Source: Maricaulis virginensis (GTDB lineage: Bacteria > Pseudomonadota > Alphaproteobacteria > Caulobacterales > Maricaulaceae). From it: a stretch of 64,000 nt of DNA. The position numbers were made by a program, and so were the translations under genes. The DNA lies in assembly GCF_027922185.1 (NCBI RefSeq), contig NZ_BSFE01000002.1, forward strand, positions 62,001 to 126,000, given 5' to 3'. This document shows, piece by piece, positions 16,410-25,930 of this stretch (position 1 is its first letter; every line of letters begins with the position of its first letter). The notes beneath the pieces are model-generated. The model was given only the letters and a program-made list of their open reading frames with translations, was not told where the DNA came from and ran no database searches.

Positions 16410-18386
16410 ATGGCCCGTTTTCTAGGGGCGATTGCGGCTATTTGCTTTGGCTCGGCCGTTCAGGCGCAGGCCCCTGCGCCCAGTGTTGAAGACTATGCAG
16501 CGATGACGAACATGTCGTCGGTGCGGCTGTCGCCGAATGGCGAGCGTGTGGTATTTATTTCCGGTGAGACCCGAGCCGAGCGGAACATCATCATCTATTC
16601 GCTCGTGGGTGAGGGGTCTCATGTCATCGACGGCGGTGACGATCAAGTACTTGTCAATGTCAGCTGGCTGAACGACGACCACATCTCGGCCACCTATTCC
16701 GAGCGGCGCGACATCATTGCTGCAGGTGAGCGTGCTGACGTTTTCCGCAATTATGTTGTGGACTATGACGGAAGCGATAACTGGGAGCTTAACAACTACG
16801 CGACGATAGCGAATCGCGACTTGTCGGACCCTGATAGCATTTTGGTATGGCTTCCTGTTCTGCAAGACAATCGGGGATCGCCCGCTGCCGGCGGCGGGGT
16901 CGATCAAGCCGTAGGTCTCTATCGTCAGGGCCTTGATCGCGACCGCAATAGAGATCGTGTTTTTATCGGCGAGGGCGGTTTCGACTATATCCTGAATGCC
17001 GAGAACGAACCGATCGTTCGCTATACGAGTGATGGCGGCGAGTTCGAGCTGTGGTCGCGACGCAGCGGTCGCTGGCAGCGAGTCTACGCCGAGAACCTTG
17101 AGCGTGAGCGTTTCCGGTTTGGGGCCCGCCGTTCTGACCGCTGGACCGGACGGATGACCAATATGGCCGGTCTCGATATCACGGGCCGCTACGGCTATTT
17201 CACATCGCGGGTCAATGACGATCGGACTGCAGTCTTCCGTTTCGATTTCGAGACCAACGAGATCGAAGGGCCGGTGCTGCAGTCCGAGCTCGCTGATGTC
17301 GGCAATTTCATAACGGATTGGCGCACCAATGCGATCATTGGTGTTCGCTGGAACGAGGAGCGGGAAAAGGTCCACTACTTTGATCCCGACTTTGCGGCTC
17401 TTCAGGAGCAGCTGGAAGGGTTTTTTCCGTCCTCGAACGTGACCATCTCCAGCTGGGATACCGATTTCCGCAAAGTGATCGTCAATATCGAAGGCGGCTC
17501 GACGGCTGGCGCCTATTACCTGCTTAACCGCGAGACAGGCGACGTCACGTTGCTGGCGCAGAGCCGGCCTCGGATTCCCGACGAGGTCGTTGCCGAGGTT
17601 CAGGTCGTCCAGTATGAGGCACGCGATGGTCTAGATCTGTTCGGATATCTGACGCTGCCGCCGGGGCGGGAAGCGCAAGACCTGCCGCTGATCATGTTGC
17701 CGCACGGTGGTCCCCAAGCTCGTGACTTCTATGGGTTCGACCCTTGGGCCCAGTTCCTGGCCTCGCGCGGTTATGCTGTGTTCCAACCCCAGTTCCGCGG
17801 CTCAGAGGGCTTCGGTCGCGATTTCATCACCATGGCGCACGGCGAGTGGGGCCGTTCGATGCAGGACGACATCTCCGACGCCGTTCATCACCTGGTGGAA
17901 TCCGGCGTGGCGGCCCAGGACCGAGTCTGTATCTTCGGCTGGTCTTATGGGGGATATGCCGCGCTCGCGGGCGCTACACTGACACCGGAACTCTACCGAT
18001 GCGTGATCGCTGGAGCGCCTGTTTCCGACGTGTTCGCGATGATGGACTATGTTACTGGTCGGTTCGGTGGTGCATCGGTGACCTACTGGGCCGAGTATAT
18101 CGGGGACTGGCGCAGCGAGACCGACTACATCACGCGGATTTCGCCGGCCCGCCAGGTCGAGCATGTGCAGGCACCGCTGATGTTGATCCACGGTACCGAC
18201 GACTTGATCGTGCCCTATGAGCAGGCTGAGTTGATGGCCCAAGCAATGGATCGCGTAGGCAAGCCTTACGAACTTGTCCGCATCGAGGATGGGCCGCACC
18301 AGTCGTATCGGATGACGGTTGCGAATATGGAGCAGCTCTACAGCAATCTTGAGCGTTTCCTGTTGGAGCACAATCCACCGGATTGA
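16410..18386 (+). CDS. S9-family prolyl oligopeptidase-like peptidase (paralogue 1)
   Basis: A 658-aa secreted serine peptidase: signal peptide 1-20 (cleavage after VQAQ), a beta-propeller region (about 25-395) and an alpha/beta-hydrolase domain (about 400-655). The catalytic triad is S512 in GWSYGGYA, D598 in HGTDDLIV and H630 in DGPHQSYR; HGGPQARD forms the oxyanion region. Such enzymes cleave short peptides, often acyl-peptides or dipeptides, in the periplasm. GGGAGGGG precedes the ATG. A decayed tandem paralogue follows, and a third paralogue is at 23781. Confidence 0.93.
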   Translation: MARFLGAIAAICFGSAVQAQAPAPSVEDYAAMTNMSSVRLSPNGERVVFISGETRAERNIIIYSLVGEGSHVIDGGDDQVLVNVSWLNDDHISATYSERRDIIAAGERADVFRNYVVDYDGSDNWELNNYATIANRDLSDPDSILVWLPVLQDNRGSPAAGGGVDQAVGLYRQGLDRDRNRDRVFIGEGGFDYILNAENEPIVRYTSDGGEFELWSRRSGRWQRVYAENLERERFRFGARRSDRWTGRMTNMAGLDITGRYGYFTSRVNDDRTAVFRFDFETNEIEGPVLQSELADVGNFITDWRTNAIIGVRWNEEREKVHYFDPDFAALQEQLEGFFPSSNVTISSWDTDFRKVIVNIEGGSTAGAYYLLNRETGDVTLLAQSRPRIPDEVVAEVQVVQYEARDGLDLFGYLTLPPGREAQDLPLIMLPHGGPQARDFYGFDPWAQFLASRGYAVFQPQFRGSEGFGRDFITMAHGEWGRSMQDDISDAVHHLVESGVAAQDRVCIFGWSYGGYAALAGATLTPELYRCVIAGAPVSDVFAMMDYVTGRFGGASVTYWAEYIGDWRSETDYITRISPARQVEHVQAPLMLIHGTDDLIVPYEQAELMAQAMDRVGKPYELVRIEDGPHQSYRMTVANMEQLYSNLERFLLEHNPPD

Positions 18387-18404
18387 TGTAGGGGCCTCCT
18401 GAAG

Positions 18405-18435
18405 AAGGGCCGGTCGATGGGCCGGCCCTTTTTTT
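18405..18435 (+). terminator. Intrinsic terminator after S9 peptidase
   Basis: Stem AAGGGCCGG / CCGGCCCTT with an 8-nt loop followed by five more T residues, 18 bp after the stop codon. Confidence 0.9.
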
Positions 18436-18496
18436 GATCTTTATGCGCAATTTATAATTGTATTTATTCTATGTGGCAATTATGGCGCGGGGCGTT

Positions 18497-20512
18497 ATGA
18501 AGTTTTTCAGTGCGGTAGTAGCCGCGCTCGTGCTGACGAGTGCGGCCATGGGGCAGACGCTAGCCATCGAGGATTATGTTGTCCTGCCGAACATATCGAA
18601 TGTGCGGATATCGCCGAACGGCGAGAGGCTGGTGTTTGTATCCGGGGACAGCTGGGAACAACGCAATCTGATTGTTTTCCCGCTGGACGGTTCTCAGACG
18701 CCGGTGGTGATCGATGTTGGCGATGACCAGGCGATTTCCAACGTTTTCTCATCTCCGACACGCATCTATGGCTGAACTATATCGACCGAGGCAACTGGTT
18801 CGGTATTGGCGACCAGGCCAGTTTTCGCCGCTCCTATCTCATGCGGATTGAAGATCGGCATATGGTCGAGCTGGATATCGGCACCGAATTCGCCTCGATA
18901 AACGAGGCCGATCCGCGGTCCGTCCTGACCTGGGTGCCCGCTGAGCGTCATGGTGGCGATGTCCGGACCCGGGTCCGGGGCGGAACAGGCTATAGCTTGT
19001 TCGCCCAGAATCTCGATCGCGTGAACGGCCGCACCCGCGTGGAGCTTGGTTCGCAGGACTTTGAGATGGTGCTCGACGCCAATGATCGCAGCGTCGTGCG
19101 ACAGCGCGGCGGGCGAGAGCCTGGTGTGTCCTATGAATTGTGGACAAGGGTCGAGGGGTGACAGCGACAGCTGGCGCCGGGTCTACACCGAACGCCATCA
19201 ACTTGACCGGGAGTTCCGCTTCGCAGCAGGGACCTGGCAGGACTGGATTGGTGTGATCGAATGGGTATCCGGCCTCGATCGTACCGACAGTTATGGCTAC
19301 TTTCTTTCAGAAACAAATGGTTTGCCAGCAGGGCGGCAGCCGGGACGACGGACCGCCCTGTTCCGCTACGACTTCGTCGAGGAGGCGATTGAGGGACCGG
19401 TTGTTGCCTCGGAGATCGCCGACATCTCCAGCCTTGTCCGCGACTGGCGCAACAACGCGGTTATCGGCGCAGTCTGGGACGATGGCCGGCGGCAAGTCGA
19501 GTTCTTCGATCCCGACTTCGCGGAGCTTCAAGTTCAGATCGAAGGATTCTTTCCGGGTTCTAGTGTCCACCTGATCAATTGGGACCGGGCTTTGCGGAGA
19601 GTACTCATCTATATCGGAGCTGGACGCACGGCCAGGGCCTGCTATCTGATCGCCAGGTCTACGGGGGACGTCCAGCCGCTTGGCGCGGCGCGTCCGGGTA
19701 TCCCGGATGCTGCGGTGGCCCCCATCGAAGTCGTCCGCTATGAGTCTCGTGACGGCTTGGACTTGTTTGGATATCTTACACTGCCTCCAGGGCGGGATGC
19801 GTCGAGCCTGCCAATGGTGTTGATGCCGCATGGCGGTCCCGAGACGCGCGACAGCTACGGCTTCGATGAGTGGGTACAGCTGCTAGCGTCCCTTGTGCAT
19901 GCGGTGTTTCAACCGCAGTTTCGCGGATCCGGCGGGTTTGGGACCGAGTTCGCGGAGATGGGCTACACCCGTTGGGGGCAGGAGATGCGGCACGACCTCG
20001 ACGAAGGAGTCGATCATCTCGTGGCCTAGGGGATCGTCGATCCAGATCGCGTTTGTGTATTCGGTTGGAGTTATGGCAGCTATGCGATGCTGGCCGCGAT
20101 GACACTAACGCTGGAGCGCTACCGGTGCGGGATTGCCGGTGCCGGTGTGTCGCATATTGTCGCCATGATGGGGTATGAGCAGGAACGTCTCAGCGGTGGT
20201 TCTCAACTCTATTGGGCGCGGAATATCGGTGATTGGCGGGGGCGTCATCGTGAAAATGTCGATGCGATCTCGCCGGCTCTGCATGCTGGTCGGGTACAGG
20301 CACCGCTGATGATCATCCACGGCAGCGAGGGCATCGTGGTTCCCTACGAGCAGGCCGAGACCATGGCCGAGGCGATGGATGCTGCGGGGCGGCCCTATGA
20401 GCTGATGACCATCGATGGGGCGCTACTATTCCTCGCAGATGACGACCAGCCGCAAGCGCCAGCTCTAGAAAATCTGATTGCGTTCCTGCAGGAGCACAAT
20501 CCGCCGGAGTAG
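18497..20512 (+). pseudogene. Decayed S9-family peptidase (paralogue 2)
   Basis: A tandem duplicate of the preceding gene, homologous along its whole length (signal peptide MKFFSAVVAALVLTSAAMGQ through the C-terminal EHNPP). It has two frameshifts, near 18740-18760 and near 19155, and an in-frame TAG at 20027-20029. Residues of the active site have also drifted: the HGTDD aspartate region is now HGSEG and the DGPHQSY histidine is gone (DGALLF), while the serine motif GWSYGSYA remains. These independent losses argue for real decay rather than sequencing error. Confidence 0.9.
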
Positions 20513-20527
20513 CGGGCTAGGGGGCGG

Positions 20528-21874
20528 CTATGACCGGACTTCGTTTTCGGGCTGGGCCGCCACCACGTCGGTTTCGTCCAGGGCGCCGGCGAGCCAGCGG
20601 TCCATGACGACGCAGGCGACGAGGTCGCCGGTGACGTTGATCGCCGTGCGGCACATGTCGAGGATACGGTCGACGCCGAGCAGGATGGCGACGCCCGAGG
20701 CCGGAATGCCCAGCGAGTGCAGGATGCCGGCCAGGATGATGATGCCGACGCCCGGTGTCGAGGGGCTGCCGATCGACGCCCCGACCACCGTCACTACCAG
20801 CATCACGAAGCCCGGCGCGCTGAGTTCGACCTGGTAGATCTGGGCGATGAAGAGCGCCGCGATGACCTGGTAGAGTGCGGTCCCGTCCATATTCACCGTC
20901 GCGCCCAGCGGAATGACGAAGCGGGCGACGGCGGGGTGCACTTTCAGCCCCTGCTCGGCGGTCTTCAGCGAGAGCGGCATGGTGGCGGCCGAGCTGGATG
21001 TCGAGAAAGCCAGCAGCTGGGCGCTTGCGACCGTGCCGGCAAAGGCCAGCGGCGAACGGCGGCCCAGAACCGCAACGATCAGCAGATAGACGCCCAGCAG
21101 CACCAGCAGTCCGCCGGCGACGCAGAGAATATAGACCGACATGCCCAGAAGGGCGGAAATGCCGATCCGCATCACGAAGTCCGAAATCAGGCCGAACACG
21201 GCAAACGGTGCCAGCCGCATCGCCCAGCCGACAATGGTCAGCGAGGCGTCCTGCACCAGCTGGATGATCTGGATCAGCGGGGCTGCGCGGCCGATGCCGA
21301 GCGAAGCGAGGGCGGTGCCGCCGATCAGGCTGGCCACCACGATCTGGAACATGTTGGCGTTCAGCGTCGCCTCGGCGAGGCTGGCCGGGATGATATCGGC
21401 AATGGAGCCGGCCAGGGTGGGCGCCGGCGTGGCGGCCAGATCGACATCGCCGGACCCTGCGGCGGCCGGTGCGACATCGCTCAGGCTGATGAAGCTGCCG
21501 GGCTGCACCAGGGTCGCGATGGCATAGCCGATCAGCACCGCGATCGTGGTCGTCATCAGGAAATAGGGGGCAATGCGCCCGGCAACGCGTGCCAGCATGT
21601 TGGCGTTGCCGCTGGAGGTGATGCCCAGAACGATCGAGGTCGCGACCAGGCCGATCACCACCATCTGGATCAGGTTGAGAAAGATCTGGCCCGGCAGGCG
21701 CAGCCATTCGCCCACGACGGCAACGGTGTCGCCCGGCACGGCGAGGGGCGAGCCGAGATCCGGCGAGAGCACGAGACCGGTGGCGATCGCCAGCAGCATG
21801 GCAACAAGGATCTGCGCCCAGAGCTGGCTGCGCATCAGGCCGCGCACGCGGATCATGTAGAGGCGCTGGACCAA
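20528..21874 (-). CDS. Dicarboxylate/amino acid:cation symporter (DAACS family)
   Basis: A 448-aa glutamate/C4-dicarboxylate-type symporter. The serine-rich re-entrant hairpin (AFSTSSSAATMPLSL), the unwound TM7 motif (LGATVNMDGTALYQ) and the HP2/TM8 region (SIGSPSTPGVGIIIL, then DRILDMCRTAINVTGD) are all visible. It imports dicarboxylates or acidic amino acids with Na+ or H+. TTG at 21874 has GGGAGA 8 nt upstream; the ATG at 21856 has no ribosome-binding site and is the alternative. Its 3' end is 15 bp from the S9 pseudogene end. Confidence 0.9.
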   Translation of the reverse strand: MVQRLYMIRVRGLMRSQLWAQILVAMLLAIATGLVLSPDLGSPLAVPGDTVAVVGEWLRLPGQIFLNLIQMVVIGLVATSIVLGITSSGNANMLARVAGRIAPYFLMTTTIAVLIGYAIATLVQPGSFISLSDVAPAAAGSGDVDLAATPAPTLAGSIADIIPASLAEATLNANMFQIVVASLIGGTALASLGIGRAAPLIQIIQLVQDASLTIVGWAMRLAPFAVFGLISDFVMRIGISALLGMSVYILCVAGGLLVLLGVYLLIVAVLGRRSPLAFAGTVASAQLLAFSTSSSAATMPLSLKTAEQGLKVHPAVARFVIPLGATVNMDGTALYQVIAALFIAQIYQVELSAPGFVMLVVTVVGASIGSPSTPGVGIIILAGILHSLGIPASGVAILLGVDRILDMCRTAINVTGDLVACVVMDRWLAGALDETDVVAAQPENEVRS

Positions 21875-22032
21875 GACCGTTTCTCCCGCCTGGCGGCGTC
21901 TGCCGCCGCACCGGCCGGTTGGTAGCTGATCGGCGGGCGCATGACGATAGCGGCACTTCGTCCCGCCGGCCGTCTGCGGGGTTGCTGAATTTGGGCTGGC
22001 AGGCAGGCAGATCTTGGGAGTAGCTTGCCGGC

Positions 22033-23529
22033 ATGAACAACCGGTCTTCAACGGGCGCGCAGGCCGGCCGCCGGAATGCGAGCGTTCCGGGACAGGTCAA
22101 TCCCGTCGTCTACATCCTATCGCTTCTGGTCCTGGGGCTGGGTGCGACGATGGTCATCCCGCTCCTGGTCGAATGGGCATCGCCCGACGCACATCCCACC
22201 ATGTTCGCCGTACCTATGCTGACAGCCATAGGGACGGGTATCGTCCTGTTCGCCGCGACACGCAGCGATGCCGATCTGGAGCTGGACAATCGCCAAGCCT
22301 TCATCGTGACGGCCGGCAGCTGGACAGTCCTGCCCGTCTTCGCGGCCATTCCTTTCGTGTTTGCCGGGCTGAGCTGGACCGACGCGATTTTCGAGGCCGC
22401 TTCGGGCCTGACAACGACCGGCTCGACCGTGGTGCAGGGGCTGGATGCCTGGCCGGCCAGCCTTCTGCTCTGGCGTTCCTTCCTGCAATGGATCGGCGGT
22501 GTCGGCATCATCGTGACGGCGGTGGCGCTGCTGCCCTTCATGCGGGTGGGCGGCATGCAGTTGTTCAAGGCGGAAAGCTCCGACCATTCCGAGAAATTCG
22601 AGGCGCGGGCCCATGTCTTCGTGGTGCGGATCCTGGTGATCTATCTGTGCATGACGGCGGGCTGTGCGGCACTGTACGCCACTTTCGGCATGTCCGGCTT
22701 CGATGCGATCAATCACGCGATGACGACGCTCTCCACCGGCGGCTTCTCGACCCACGATGCCAGCTTCGCCTTCTTCGAGCCGCGCGCGCTGCACGCCATC
22801 GCGATCGTGTTCATGATCGCCGGTGCGATCCCGTTTGTGGCCTACATGAAATTCCTTGACGGCCAGCGCACCATCTTCCTGCGTGATCCGCAGGTTCGCT
22901 CGCTTCTCGCGCTGCTCGCCGGCGTGTCGCTGGTTCTGGGCCTGTGGCACGCGACCCAGTCCGAGGACGGGCTGGGCCAGTCAATCATCTATGCCGCCTT
23001 CAACGTGGTGTCCGTGGTCACCACGACCGGTTTTGCCAGCACCGACTACACCGCCTGGGGCAGCGCCACGATCGCGACCTTCTTTGCGCTCACCTTTCTG
23101 GGCGGCTGTACCGGATCGACCAGCGGCGGGGTGAAGACCTATCGCATCCTGGTGCTGTTCCAGGTCGTGCGGCGGCACCTCATGCTGACCGTCATGCCGT
23201 CGCGCGTCGTGGCGCGCACTTTTGACGGCCGGCGAATGGAGGAAGATGCGTGGATCGGCGTGCTGGTGATGGTGGTCGTCTTCCTGGCGACCTTCCTGCT
23301 CTTCGCCATCGGCCTGGCCATGACGGGACTGGACTTCATGACGGCCCTGTCCGGCAGCGCCACCGCGATCACCAATGTCGGGCCCGGACTGGGCGATATC
23401 ATCGGCCCTGCGGGCAATTTCTCCACGCTGCCCGATACGGCCAAATGGCTGCTCTCCGCGGAGATGGTGCTGGGTCGCCTGGAGGTGCTGACCTTCCTCG
23501 TGGTGTGCCTGCCCAGCTTCTGGGACTAA
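22033..23529 (+). CDS. trkH: TrkH-family potassium uptake protein (second copy)
   Basis: A 498-aa K+ translocation subunit, clearly homologous to the TrkH at 13252 but diverged. Filter loops: AASGLTTTGSTVV, MTTLSTGGFSTHDA, VVSVVTTTGFASTDY and SATAITNVGPGLGD; the LGRLEVLTFLVVC end is also shared. The hydrophilic N-terminal about 25 residues precede TM1. It stands alone, divergent from the symporter, and is followed by tRNA-Gly. Two TrkH subunits in one window suggest separate K+/Na+ conditions rather than redundancy, though that is inference. Confidence 0.92.
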   Translation: MNNRSSTGAQAGRRNASVPGQVNPVVYILSLLVLGLGATMVIPLLVEWASPDAHPTMFAVPMLTAIGTGIVLFAATRSDADLELDNRQAFIVTAGSWTVLPVFAAIPFVFAGLSWTDAIFEAASGLTTTGSTVVQGLDAWPASLLLWRSFLQWIGGVGIIVTAVALLPFMRVGGMQLFKAESSDHSEKFEARAHVFVVRILVIYLCMTAGCAALYATFGMSGFDAINHAMTTLSTGGFSTHDASFAFFEPRALHAIAIVFMIAGAIPFVAYMKFLDGQRTIFLRDPQVRSLLALLAGVSLVLGLWHATQSEDGLGQSIIYAAFNVVSVVTTTGFASTDYTAWGSATIATFFALTFLGGCTGSTSGGVKTYRILVLFQVVRRHLMLTVMPSRVVARTFDGRRMEEDAWIGVLVMVVVFLATFLLFAIGLAMTGLDFMTALSGSATAITNVGPGLGDIIGPAGNFSTLPDTAKWLLSAEMVLGRLEVLTFLVVCLPSFWD

Positions 23530-23606
23530 AGGCTGCCAAGCACCGTTCCTGGACACTTGCACGATGCCGGAATTTCGCTGTAATCATGCGGATATCCAGC
23601 GCCCGG

Positions 23607-23680
23607 GCGGGTGTAGCTCAATGGTAGAGCAGAAGCTTCCCAAGCTTACGACGAGGGTTCGATTCCCTTCACCCGCTCCA
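23607..23680 (+). tRNA. tRNA-Gly(CCC)
   Basis: A 74-nt cloverleaf with encoded CCA: acceptor GCGGGTG pairs with CACCCGC, D-arm GCTC...GAGC, anticodon loop TTCCCAA giving CCC (reads GGG), T-arm with GTTCGATT loop, discriminator T then CCA at 23678-23680. Confidence 0.95.
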
Positions 23681-23780
23681 TTTCCGGTCCGGCCTTGGCG
23701 CTATCCGGAATTGTTGCCCTTCTTCGTTGAATTTGCAGTTGAATGCCGTAGGCTGCCCCCGTTTTCTACCGGGGGGATAC

Positions 23781-25712
23781 ATGCGGGAAATTCTGGCTGG
23801 CATTGCTGCAGTGGCAATGTCGTTCGCGAGTGCGCAAGCACAGGACCAACTGGAAAACTACGCCGCGCTGCCGCGTATCTGGGATGCCGAACTGTCGCCG
23901 GACGGTTCGATGCTGGCGACGGGCTGTAGCCCGCGCGGAACTCGCGAGATATGTCTCTACGACCTGGAAGATGGCGGGGCGCTGAGCGCGATACCGGCGC
24001 CGGATGGCGGGCGCATCACCGGCTTCTACTGGGTCAACGATACCTATCTGATCTACACGATCTCCGCCTTTCGCGAAATCATGACGATGAATGGCCAGTT
24101 GGAGATCACGGTGGCGCGTGCGGCCTCCTTCAATGTGAGGACCCGCGAGACGGTGCTGCTGCTGGACGACATGCCCGGCGCCTTCGTGCCGGGACAGATC
24201 GTTTCCGCGCTTGTCGATGATGACGAGCATGTCGCGCTGGAGGCCATGTCGGGCCGGTGGAGTGACCGTCCGAACGCGTCGCGCCTGGGTTCGGACGCCC
24301 GGTACGAGACCACTGTCTTCAAGGTCAGCCTGGAGGACGGCAATCGCGATGAGCAGATTTTCGAGACCGGGCAGAACGCGTTCGTCGTGCTCGACGCGCA
24401 CGGCGTTCCGGTGCTGGAGGTCCGCATCGAGGACGAAACCGGGGAGTTCGGCATTTACCGGGTCGTGGACGGGGCTTCTCAGCGGCTCTATTCGGAGGTG
24501 TTCGAGGCGGAATATCCACAGATCCCCGGCTTCACCGACAATGGCGAGGCCGTTGCCCTCGACATTCCCGGCGTTGGAATCCGCCGGCTCGAGATCGCGA
24601 CGGGTGAGTTGTCGGACTACGATCTGTCGGGAACCGGGTTGTCCGAAGCGAGTTTGATGGTGGACACGGTGTCCCGCGAAGTGATCGGCTACAGCTCGCA
24701 GGGTGCGTTGCCCGAGCAGCGCTTTCTGCGCTCCGACTTCACAGCCCTTCGTGAGGAATTGTCGGGCATTCTCACCGAAGCGGTCGTCGAACTACGCTCG
24801 TGGAACCAGGCCAAGACCAAATTCGTGGTGATTGGCTGGGATGTCGGGCGGCCGCCGAACTACTACCTGCTCGACCTGCAGACCGGGGGACTGGGACTGC
24901 TCGACACTGCCTATGCCTTGCCCGACGGTGGGGCCGGGGTGCGTGAGCGGCTGACCTATGCCAATCGCGAAGGCCAGGAGATCGAGGCCTGGCTGACGCG
25001 GCCGGCCGGCGTTGAAGGCCCCCTGCCGCTGATCCTCTTGCCGCACGGCGGGCCGCGCGCCCGCGACAGCGGCGTATTCGACTGGCAGGCGGCGTATTTC
25101 TCCTCCCTGGGCTATGCCGTCCTGCAGCCCAATTACCGTGGCTCGACCGGGCAGGGCGAGGCCTTCATCGCGGCCGGGATCGGCGAGTTCGGCACCGGCA
25201 TGATCGCCGACATGATCGATGGCGCCCGCCATGTCAGTGCCAACGGGCTTGCGGACGCGGACTATTGCGCCGTCGGCGGCAGCTATGGCGGCTATGCCGC
25301 GCTGATGCTCGCGCTGGAGGATCCCGAACATGTGCGCTGCGCGATCTCCTTCGGCGGGGTGACCGCGCCCTTCGCCTTCATCGGCACGCGTGATTACTCG
25401 GACACCCTGGTGCGCTACTGGGAACGCTATATCGGCAGCCGGTTCGATGACCGCGCCTATCGTCAGGCGATCTCGCCTGTCGACCGGGCCGGCGAGTTCT
25501 CCCAGCCCCTTCTGGTCATGCATGGCGACGAGGATACTGTGGTCCCGCCGGGCCAGCTGCGCCTGCTGCGCCGCGAACTCGACGGGCGTGGGGATGCCGA
25601 ATTCATCATGCTGCCCGGCGAGAACCACTATCTGGACACGCAGACGGCCCGGACCGCCTTCTTGCGCGCCAGCCGCGACTTCCTGGCCGAGCACTATCCC
25701 GCGGACCGCTAG
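23781..25712 (+). CDS. S9-family prolyl oligopeptidase-like peptidase (paralogue 3)
   Basis: A 643-aa exported serine peptidase with signal peptide ending ASAQAQ, a beta-propeller-like N-terminal region and a C-terminal hydrolase domain. Triad residues are visible: Ser in VGGSYGGYA, Asp in MHGDEDTVV and His in PGENHYLD; LLPHGGPRARD marks the oxyanion region. GGGGGG lies 4 nt before the ATG at 23781; a start 54 bp upstream would spoil the signal peptide. It is more diverged from paralogue 1 than the pseudogene is. Its TAG stop overlaps the opposite-strand stop of the next gene in a shared CTAG. Confidence 0.92.
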   Translation: MREILAGIAAVAMSFASAQAQDQLENYAALPRIWDAELSPDGSMLATGCSPRGTREICLYDLEDGGALSAIPAPDGGRITGFYWVNDTYLIYTISAFREIMTMNGQLEITVARAASFNVRTRETVLLLDDMPGAFVPGQIVSALVDDDEHVALEAMSGRWSDRPNASRLGSDARYETTVFKVSLEDGNRDEQIFETGQNAFVVLDAHGVPVLEVRIEDETGEFGIYRVVDGASQRLYSEVFEAEYPQIPGFTDNGEAVALDIPGVGIRRLEIATGELSDYDLSGTGLSEASLMVDTVSREVIGYSSQGALPEQRFLRSDFTALREELSGILTEAVVELRSWNQAKTKFVVIGWDVGRPPNYYLLDLQTGGLGLLDTAYALPDGGAGVRERLTYANREGQEIEAWLTRPAGVEGPLPLILLPHGGPRARDSGVFDWQAAYFSSLGYAVLQPNYRGSTGQGEAFIAAGIGEFGTGMIADMIDGARHVSANGLADADYCAVGGSYGGYAALMLALEDPEHVRCAISFGGVTAPFAFIGTRDYSDTLVRYWERYIGSRFDDRAYRQAISPVDRAGEFSQPLLVMHGDEDTVVPPGQLRLLRRELDGRGDAEFIMLPGENHYLDTQTARTAFLRASRDFLAEHYPADR

Positions 25713-25930
25713 ATCCGCGGCCGCTGTCCCATATCGAAGCCGCCCAGCTCGGCGAGATGAACGAGGAAGATCACGGCGAGGCCGCCCATCACGACGGCGA
25801 TCAGTGTCCAGGGGATCATCCGCGGGCCGCGCTCCGGTCTGACCGGCTGGCCGGCCCGCCAGCGGGCGAGAAAGAAGCCTGCAATGCAGATCGTGAGGGC
25901 GATGAGGGTCGCGGGCAGGGAGAGGTACAT
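25709..25930 (-). CDS. Small two-helix membrane protein
   Basis: A 73-aa protein with two hydrophobic segments (about residues 4-22 and 40-60) separated by a short basic loop (RWRAGQPVRPERGPR). I do not recognise the family. It overlaps the 3' end of the glycosyltransferase by 115 nt in another frame, and its codon pattern looks more natural than the glycosyltransferase tail over the overlap. It may be a small accessory subunit of that enzyme; this is only positional. Confidence 0.6.
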   Translation of the reverse strand: MYLSLPATLIALTICIAGFFLARWRAGQPVRPERGPRMIPWTLIAVVMGGLAVIFLVHLAELGGFDMGQRPRI

